This document shows, one piece after another, positions 51,157 through 57,398 of a DNA stretch of 61,150 nt (its first letter is position 1; every line of letters begins with the position of its first letter). A program made the position numbers and the translations under genes. The notes under the pieces were generated by a model. The model saw only the letters and a list, made by a program, of their open reading frames with translations. It ran no database searches and was not told the DNA's origin. Location: the NCBI GenBank assembly GCA_964516805.1, contig CAZEXI010000007.1, positions 1 to 61,150 of the forward strand, written 5' to 3'. The stretch is from CAYSTL01 sp964516805. GTDB lineage: Archaea > Thermoplasmatota > Thermoplasmata > Halarchaeoplasmatales > Halarchaeoplasmataceae.

Positions 51157-53825
51157 GCCGAAATAAAGGAGTCTCCAAAAGGATAGGGAGTATTCAATTT
51201 GCTTACATGTCCCCTGATGAAATTAGAGAGTTATCAGCTACTAAGATCATAACCCCTGACACATACGATGATGATGGTTTCCCTATAGAGATGGGTTTGA
51301 TGGACACACATCTAGGTGTTATCGAACCTGGTTTAAGGTGTAAAACCTGTGGTGGAAGGGTAGACCAATGTTCTGGTCACTTTGGACACATCGAGTTAGC
51401 AATGCCCGTTATCCATATTGGATATGTAAAAGAAATAAAGAAATTATTGAGATCAACTTGCAGTGAATGTGGTCGAATTTTATTGCCTGACGAAGAAGCT
51501 GAAGCGAATATAAACAGGATTAATCAAATAGAAAATCTAGGTGGAGATCCACTAGATATCAGGTCCATAGCTAAAGAAGTATCAAAAGATGCTAGAAAGA
51601 ACAAGATTTGCCCTCACTGTAAAGCTGAGCAAAGAAAGATAATGCTTGACAAGCCAACAACGTTCCGAGAGGACAACACAAAATTAACACCAAAAGAAGT
51701 AAGGGCAAGATTGGAAAAGATACCTGATAGGGACTTGATCCCACTTGGTATCGATCCTGATGTGACACGACCTGAATGGATGGTACTTTCTGTTTTGTTG
51801 GTTCCACCTGTAACCGTAAGACCTTCGATCACTCTAGAATCAGGAGATAGGTCAGAGGACGATCTTACACATAAATTAGTGGATATCCTAAGGATTAATC
51901 AAAGATTAAGAGAGAACAGAGACGTTGGATCGCCTCAGCTTATCGTTGAAGATCTTTGGGACTTGTTACAATACCATGTAACTACTTACTTCGATAACCA
52001 AACTTCTGGTATTCCACCAGCAAGGCATAGAAGTGGTAGAACACTGAAAACTCTGATCCAAAGATTAAAAGGGAAAGAAGGTAGATTCAGACAGAACTTA
52101 AGCGGTAAAAGAGTTAATTTCTCATCCAGAACAGTTATCTCACCTGACCCTTGGCTTTCTATAAATGAAGTCGGTGTACCAGAAAAAGCAGCACGAGAAT
52201 TGACGGTACCTGTTAAAGTCACAGAACTTAACTTAGAAAGATCAAAGGAAATGGTGAAAAAAGGTCCTGAACCTACAGAAAATGGAAAATATGCACCTGG
52301 AGCAAACTATCTTATCCGACCAGATGGTAGAAGAATAAGAGTCACAGATAGAAACGCAGAAAATGTTGCTGAAAAGATCGAACCTGGCTTTACGATCGAG
52401 AGGGGTTTAAAAGATGGAGATATAGTACTGTTCAACAGGCAGCCATCACTGCACAGGATGTCTATGATGGCACATGAAGTTAAAATCGTACCAGGTAAGA
52501 CTTTCAGATTAAATCTAGCTGTATGTCCACCTTACAATGCGGACTTTGACGGTGACGAGATGAACCTTCACGTTTTGCAGAGTGAGGAAGCAAGAGCTGA
52601 AGCAAAGGTCTTGATGAGAGTTCAGGAACATATCCTCTCTCCAAGATTCGGTGGTCCAATAATAGGAGCCATACAGGACCATATCAGTGGCTTGTTCTTC
52701 TTAACACATAACAATCCTACTTTCACAAGAAAAGAAGTCGTCAGTATATTTTCAAATCTTACAACAGACAGATTCCCAGAACCTATAGAAAAAGATGGTG
52801 AGAAAGTCTGGAAAGGTAAAGATATTTTCAGTCACTTCCTACCCGATGACCTAAACATAGAATTTAGGGCATCGATATGTGAGAAATGTGATGAATGTAA
52901 AGGAAAAGATTGTGAAAATGATGCTTACGTTTTGATAGAAAATGGAGAACTGATTTCAGGTACAATAGACGAGGATGCTGTCAGTGCTTTCACAGGAGAG
53001 ATCGTTGATAAATTGGCGAGAGATTATGGTACTGATAGAGCCCGAGAATTCATAGATAAGATCACAAAGATCGCACTTGGTGTGATAACTCTTAGAGGTT
53101 TCACCACAAGTATAGAAGACGAAGATATACCTGAAGAAGCAAGGAAACAGATAGACGAAGTCCTTGAAAATGCTAAAGAGAAAGTGAGAGATCTTGTAGA
53201 AGCTTATAGATCAGGTGAATTAGAGCAGTTACCTGGAAGAGATCTAAAAGAAACACTAGAAGTAACAGTCATGAAAGAACTTGGTAAAGCTAGAGACGAC
53301 GCAGGTAAGATAGCCAGTAAACATCTAGGTTTAAGCAATAACGCAGTTGTTATGGCAAGGACCGGTGCAAGAGCGAGCATGCTTAATCTTACTCAGATGG
53401 CTGGTGCTCTTGGACAGCAGGCTATCCGTGGTGAAAGACCAAGCAGGGGATACGAAGAAAGAACGCTTTCACACTTTAAAAGAGGAGAACTTGGTGCGGA
53501 ATCAAAAGGTTTCGTTAAATCTTCATACAAAGACGGGTTGAATCCTTTAGAATACTTCTTCCATAGTATGGGTGGTAGAGAAGGTCTGGTTGATACTGCC
53601 GTTCGTACAAGTCGTTCTGGTTACATGCAGAGACGTCTTATCAATGCTTTGGAAGACTTGATGGTTTCTGATGATGGAACTGTCAGGAATACTGCAGACA
53701 CAATAATACAGTTCGATTACGGTGAAGACGGTATCGATCCGATGAGGAGTAAAGAAGGAAAAGCTGTGGATATGGACGACATCATGCGTGAGTATAGAGC
53801 AAAGAAGAACGGAGGTGACAAGTGA
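51153..53825 (+). CDS. rpoA1: DNA-directed RNA polymerase subunit A' (N-terminal part of the largest subunit)
   Basis: 890 residues. Zinc-binding GLRCKTCGGRVDQCSGHFGH (about 50-69) and CSECGRILLPDEE; VNFSSRTVISPDPWLSI near 331; the catalytic Mg2+ loop NADFDGDEMN (about 462-471) with all three Asp; FNRQPSLHRMSMM before it; bridge-helix region EYFFHSMGGREGLVDTAVRT near 800-820. No intein. The ATG at 51153 overlaps the rpoB stop and has GGAGGATC in front, and the stop overlaps the rpoA2 ATG by one base. The A'/A'' split is at the usual archaeal site. Confidence 0.98.
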   Translation: MSRNKGVSKRIGSIQFAYMSPDEIRELSATKIITPDTYDDDGFPIEMGLMDTHLGVIEPGLRCKTCGGRVDQCSGHFGHIELAMPVIHIGYVKEIKKLLRSTCSECGRILLPDEEAEANINRINQIENLGGDPLDIRSIAKEVSKDARKNKICPHCKAEQRKIMLDKPTTFREDNTKLTPKEVRARLEKIPDRDLIPLGIDPDVTRPEWMVLSVLLVPPVTVRPSITLESGDRSEDDLTHKLVDILRINQRLRENRDVGSPQLIVEDLWDLLQYHVTTYFDNQTSGIPPARHRSGRTLKTLIQRLKGKEGRFRQNLSGKRVNFSSRTVISPDPWLSINEVGVPEKAARELTVPVKVTELNLERSKEMVKKGPEPTENGKYAPGANYLIRPDGRRIRVTDRNAENVAEKIEPGFTIERGLKDGDIVLFNRQPSLHRMSMMAHEVKIVPGKTFRLNLAVCPPYNADFDGDEMNLHVLQSEEARAEAKVLMRVQEHILSPRFGGPIIGAIQDHISGLFFLTHNNPTFTRKEVVSIFSNLTTDRFPEPIEKDGEKVWKGKDIFSHFLPDDLNIEFRASICEKCDECKGKDCENDAYVLIENGELISGTIDEDAVSAFTGEIVDKLARDYGTDRAREFIDKITKIALGVITLRGFTTSIEDEDIPEEARKQIDEVLENAKEKVRDLVEAYRSGELEQLPGRDLKETLEVTVMKELGKARDDAGKIASKHLGLSNNAVVMARTGARASMLNLTQMAGALGQQAIRGERPSRGYEERTLSHFKRGELGAESKGFVKSSYKDGLNPLEYFFHSMGGREGLVDTAVRTSRSGYMQRRLINALEDLMVSDDGTVRNTADTIIQFDYGEDGIDPMRSKEGKAVDMDDIMREYRAKKNGGDK

Positions 53826-55264
53826 TGGCTAAAAAAGACACGATAAATGCACTTACAAGACGTGGAGTGAAAGATGAGCTTGCAAAAAAGTTAGCTGACG
53901 AAGGATTCCTTCTTGGAGATGTAAAACAAGCTTCTACTGAAGATTTAACAGAAATAATGAGTGAAGAAGAAGCAAAAGAAGTAAAAAAACAGGTTGGGAA
54001 GAAACCGAAGAAAAAAAGTAAATCTAAAAAGAAGAAAAAAGAAAAGGAACCCGAACCTGAAGATATTACCATCCCTGAGAAGTTTGAAGATTTAACAGGT
54101 GTAGCTAAAGAACTTGATGATATGTGCGAGGAAAAGGGTTATGACCTTCCTAGAGCAATAGTCGAAGATGCTGCAAATAAGATCGAGGAAGAAGATGTCG
54201 ATAAATCTGATTATGAACAGATATTAGAAATGATAAATCAGAGATATCAAAATAGAAAAGTCGATCCTAAAGAATCTGTTGGGATCGTTGGAGCTCAATC
54301 GATTGGCGAACCAGGTACACAGATGACCATGCGTACTTTCCACCATGCTGGTGTAGCTGAAATAGGCGTAACACAAGGACTTCCAAGGATGATAGAAATT
54401 GTTGATGCAAGAAAAGTACCAAGTACTCCAGTCATGGAAGTACATCTTGAAGATGATATCAAAGGCAATAGGGACGAAGCAAAGAAGATAGCCTCTAAAT
54501 TAGAGATCACAAGGCTGATAGATATCGCCGATGTTGATATCGATATGGCAGAAACAAAGATAATCATAAGACCGAACATGGATGCATTAAAAGATCAAAA
54601 TATCGAGCTTGATGATATCGTGAGCAAACTTAACAGTAAGAGAAAAGTTGCAGGGAATATTGAAATCGAAGGTAAAACTATATACATAAGTATAGAAGAG
54701 AGTAAATTTAGTCTTCTTCACGAATCAGTGGAACAGGCAAAAGACACAAAAATAAAAGGTCTAAAAGATGTAAAAAGAGCAATAATCCGAAGGATGGGAG
54801 ATGAATTTGTAATATTCACTGAGGGTTCAAATCTTAAAGACTGTCTTAAGATCGATGGAGTTAATGTTGAAAATACTTCGACCAACAGTCCAACTGAAAT
54901 CTATAATGTTCTTGGAGTAGAAGCTGCAAGGAATTCAATAATTAAAGAAGCAAAGAAAACATTAAATGAACAGGGTTTAGAAGTCGATATAAGACATATC
55001 ATGCTAGTTGCAGACATGATGACAAACGAAGGAGATGTAAAAGCTATAGGTAGACATGGTGTGTCTGGTAAGAAGACAAGTGTACTCGCAAGAGCAGCTT
55101 TCGAGATCACAAGTACTCATCTTCTTAGAGCAGCAATAGTCGGTGAAACCGATAAGTTGGATGGTGTAGCTGAAAATGTTATTGTTGGACAACCTATCAC
55201 TCAGGGCACCGGTGCAGTACAGGTCAAGTACACTGGTGCACCTAAGGACAAAGAAGATAAATGA
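53825..55264 (+). CDS. rpoA2: DNA-directed RNA polymerase subunit A'' with N-terminal HhH-like extension
   Basis: 479 residues, about 80-100 more than a typical A''. The normal part starts near YDLPRAIVEDAANKIEEEDV and has QSIGEPGTQMTMRTFH (about 157-172) and GRHGVSGKKTSVLARAAFE near 410. In front is an extra domain: a helix-hairpin-helix-like module (about 3-58; LTRRGVKDELAKKLADEGFL) and a Lys-rich linker (about 60-82; KKSKSKKKKKEKE). This may add DNA or RNA contacts near the jaw. The ATG at 53825 has GGAGGTGA six bases upstream; a GTG at 53822 overlaps the A' stop and is less well placed. Confidence 0.96.
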   Translation: MAKKDTINALTRRGVKDELAKKLADEGFLLGDVKQASTEDLTEIMSEEEAKEVKKQVGKKPKKKSKSKKKKKEKEPEPEDITIPEKFEDLTGVAKELDDMCEEKGYDLPRAIVEDAANKIEEEDVDKSDYEQILEMINQRYQNRKVDPKESVGIVGAQSIGEPGTQMTMRTFHHAGVAEIGVTQGLPRMIEIVDARKVPSTPVMEVHLEDDIKGNRDEAKKIASKLEITRLIDIADVDIDMAETKIIIRPNMDALKDQNIELDDIVSKLNSKRKVAGNIEIEGKTIYISIEESKFSLLHESVEQAKDTKIKGLKDVKRAIIRRMGDEFVIFTEGSNLKDCLKIDGVNVENTSTNSPTEIYNVLGVEAARNSIIKEAKKTLNEQGLEVDIRHIMLVADMMTNEGDVKAIGRHGVSGKKTSVLARAAFEITSTHLLRAAIVGETDKLDGVAENVIVGQPITQGTGAVQVKYTGAPKDKEDK

Positions 55265-55341
55265 TAAAAACGATAAATATAAGTAACAGTTAAGATAAAA
55301 AGGCATATCAAAAAATTATAACTGGAATGGAGGATTAATAT

Positions 55342-55629
55342 ATGGATATAAACAGAGAAATTAGAGTCGCTGTAAATACTGGCGAAGTGAGCTTTGGAGT
55401 TAAAGAAGCTAAAGATAACGTTGAAGAAGGTAATGCTAAATTACTGATAGTCGCAAATAACTGTCCTGAAGAAGAATTTACGGGAAATGAATTCAAAGAT
55501 GTCCCGATATACCATTTTAATGGTATAAATAAGGACCTTGGATCAGCGGCAGGCAAACCCTTTGCAATCTCAACGATAACTGTGATGGACTCCGGAGATT
55601 CAAATATATTATCAATTAAGGCGGATTAA
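55342..55629 (+). CDS. rpl30e: Large ribosomal subunit protein L30e
   Basis: 95 residues. L7Ae/L30e-type fold: IRVAVNTGEVSFGVKEAKDN, then LLIVANNCPEEEFTGNEFKD and the GINKDLGSAAGKPFAISTIT end. It belongs to the conserved archaeal unit rpo-rpl30e-nusA and binds 23S rRNA. GGAGG lies about 8 bases before the ATG. The 77-base gap before it has an ATAAATATAAG element (about 55270-55285) that could add a promoter inside the operon. Confidence 0.96.
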   Translation: MDINREIRVAVNTGEVSFGVKEAKDNVEEGNAKLLIVANNCPEEEFTGNEFKDVPIYHFNGINKDLGSAAGKPFAISTITVMDSGDSNILSIKAD

Positions 55630-55631
55630 AG

Positions 55632-56069
55632 ATGTCAGAAGGAATGGAAGATATTACATTTAATGAAAAAACGCTTAGATATATCTCATTATTTGAGAAG
55701 ACCACTGGAACTAAGGTCAAGGATTGTATAGATATACCTGAAAAAGTTATCTTTTTAGTAGAGAAAGGTAATATTGAAAAGGCCATCGGTAAAGGTGGGA
55801 AGAACGTTACAAAGGTAAGCAACAAAATAGATAGAAACGTTCATGTTATAGAGTACAGCGATGATCCTAAAGAGTTACTGAAAAATATCTTCTACAGTTA
55901 TGGTGTTAAAGATATCACCCTTGAGGAAAAGAACGATATCAAGCATGGAACTGTTGAAGTTAAACCTGAAAACAAAGCTAGAGCGATAGGTAAAAAAGGA
56001 AGAAACCTTTCCATCGCTAGAAAGATAATGATGAGACATTCAGATATATCCAGCGTATCTATTGCTTAA
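55632..56069 (+). CDS. nusA: NusA-like transcription factor (two KH domains)
   Basis: 145 residues: the short archaeal NusA, two KH RNA-binding domains without S1. GXXG loops are seen in KAIGKGGKNVTKV (about 55-67) and RAIGKKGRNLSIARKI (about 118-133). Starts with ATG at 55632, 2 bases after the rpl30e stop. In most Euryarchaeota rps12, rps7 and fusA follow nusA; here the unit ends, and the last 30 bases overlap the end of the convergent RaSEA gene. Confidence 0.94.
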   Translation: MSEGMEDITFNEKTLRYISLFEKTTGTKVKDCIDIPEKVIFLVEKGNIEKAIGKGGKNVTKVSNKIDRNVHVIEYSDDPKELLKNIFYSYGVKDITLEEKNDIKHGTVEVKPENKARAIGKKGRNLSIARKIMMRHSDISSVSIA

Positions 56070-57074
56070 AATATCTGGATCGCCTCTAAAGAAAAGGTAA
56101 TTACCCAACTCTTTTTCTTTTTTCCATTTAGTTCTGCAACTGCAGTCTATTGATAGACCTTCCAATATTGATTTATCCTGAGTTAGATTGAATCTATCTA
56201 TTTTATCGATGATTTCATCATCACAATCACCACAATTATGAGGACCTCTCTCTGAACCTAAGCCTGCTTTAGAAGAAACTAAAGTTGTTTCTAAGTCAGC
56301 TTTTCTAAGTACCTCTACTAAAGACCATAACCATGGTGGACGATATACATTCTTATACCATAAATGCTCTACTAAACTACCTTTTTGTACGTTTACAGGA
56401 TTGATCGATATTATATCTGATAAATCTGAAACTTTTTCTATAGATTGTAGCGTGTCTTGTACAGCCTCTTTTTCTGTCAAAAATGGAGGTTTTAGCAGTA
56501 AATATGTTCTAACCAGACAATCAATATCCTTCACCCTTTTTATTGCCCTTTTATATCCATCAAAAGTGAATCCTTTATTTATACATCTTTTAAGTACGAA
56601 ATCATCACTAGATTCTAAACCTATAGCTATCTCTAACTTATTGGTCAATTCTGAAAAATCTTTCAATTTTTTCTTTTTTATGAATTCTGGTCTAGATTCG
56701 ATTAGAGTTTTCTCAGAATCAAAACCATCTAAGATTTTTTCAGCAATATCATTCGATACTTCTCTTTCATCTAAAAAACTACCTGAAGTGTATATCTTAA
56801 CTATCGGTTGACCTTCATATCTCTCTAATGCACTGTCTAATTGATCCTCAAGATCTTCTATTTTAATATCTGGATTCGTATCTGTGTAGTATCCACACAT
56901 CGAACAGCCACCGAGGTATGACCAAGAACAGCCTCTTGTACGGAATATTACAGAGAACACATCTTTAACTTCAGAACGATCTATCTCCCTTTCTTCCCAA
57001 GTTGTGATCAAATCTTTCCTATCGCTTCTTTCGCTCTTCTTATGGCAGTTCAATATTTCGTTCTCTAGATTCAT
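56040..57074 (-). CDS. Archaeosine biosynthesis radical SAM protein RaSEA
   Basis: 344 residues. Radical SAM protein of the TIGR01210 type, which with ArcS turns glutamylated or lysylated preQ0-modified tRNA into archaeosine-15. The cluster motif is C-x7-C-x2-C in RTRGCSWSYLGGCSMCGYYT (about 46-65), the pattern of this family rather than CxxxCxxC; IVKIYTSGSFLDEREV, KTLIESRPEFI and EIAIGLESSDDFVLKRCINK follow, as does a Cys-rich C-terminus (NCGDCDDEI, DCSCRTKWK). The ATG at 57074 is used; a TTG at 57083 is the alternative, with a TATA-like run near 57108-57115 suiting a start at about 57083. It overlaps nusA by 30 bases tail to tail. Confidence 0.88.
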   Translation of the reverse strand: MNLENEILNCHKKSERSDRKDLITTWEEREIDRSEVKDVFSVIFRTRGCSWSYLGGCSMCGYYTDTNPDIKIEDLEDQLDSALERYEGQPIVKIYTSGSFLDEREVSNDIAEKILDGFDSEKTLIESRPEFIKKKKLKDFSELTNKLEIAIGLESSDDFVLKRCINKGFTFDGYKRAIKRVKDIDCLVRTYLLLKPPFLTEKEAVQDTLQSIEKVSDLSDIISINPVNVQKGSLVEHLWYKNVYRPPWLWSLVEVLRKADLETTLVSSKAGLGSERGPHNCGDCDDEIIDKIDRFNLTQDKSILEGLSIDCSCRTKWKKEKELGNYLFFRGDPDILSNRYAGYI

Positions 57075-57213
57075 TTTTACCAAACAGATGGTTTAACTCC
57101 CCTCCGAATATATATGAATTCTTGTCGCTGCTAATTATTTTATTACCATATCAACAATGATTTACAGATTGATTTTTAATTTATTATAACTAAAACCTAA
57201 AGTAAAATAGTAA

Positions 57214-57223
57214 TTTTAATAAG
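57214..57223 (+). promoter_or_regulatory. TATA-like element before the 57249 structured RNA
   Basis: TTTTAATAAG, centred 27-31 bases before 57245-57249, where the closing stem begins. The flanks are very AT-rich, so the element is suggestive only. Confidence 0.35.
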
Positions 57224-57248
57224 TATATTCGTTCATTATCTGATAATA

Positions 57249-57358
57249 GGCGACCCGGTACGATCATATGTTTACATTCACTTCCGTTTCATGGGACCTC
57301 CTTTCGGATACTCAAGTGAATGAAAAAATAGACTTATCCTCAAAAGTACTGGGTCGCC
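57249..57358 (+). ncRNA. Candidate structured RNA gene (13-bp closing stem)
   Basis: In a 315-base gap between RaSEA and the NuoG-GltD gene. The 13-base arms GGCGACCCGGTAC (57249-57261) and GTACTGGGTCGCC (57346-57358) pair fully, with one G-T; inside, CATTCACTT (57275-57283) pairs with AAGTGAATG (57314-57322), then TCCG/CGGA closes an 18-base loop that contains ACCTCCTTT (57296-57304), an anti-Shine-Dalgarno-like sequence. A TATA-like element lies upstream and TTTTTTT downstream, which favours the plus strand. GC-rich stems in AT-rich DNA are the usual mark of archaeal RNA genes. No known RNA family is recognised. Confidence 0.5.
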
Positions 57359-57366
57359 ATCATAAA

Positions 57367-57373
57367 TTTTTTT
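57367..57373 (+). terminator. T-run after the structured RNA
   Basis: Seven T in a row, 8 bases after the closing stem at 57358, suited to end the plus-strand RNA. On the other strand the region just below the NuoG-GltD stop (CTTTTTTCTT near 57375-57385) can end that operon's message. Confidence 0.45.
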
Positions 57374-57398
57374 AAGAAAAAAGATTAAGAGGGTTTGG

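Noticed and set aside
57249..57358. Possible 5S rRNA, because of the terminal stem and a minus-strand CCCAT...GGAAGTGAA stretch
   Set aside because: There is only one long arm; the second arm (helices IV and V) and loop E cannot be formed, and the length of the loop C region is wrong.
57249..57358. Miniature inverted-repeat transposon with 13-base terminal repeats
   Set aside because: Flanks show no target-site duplication, the arms pair through to an inner stem-loop, and no second copy is seen in this window.
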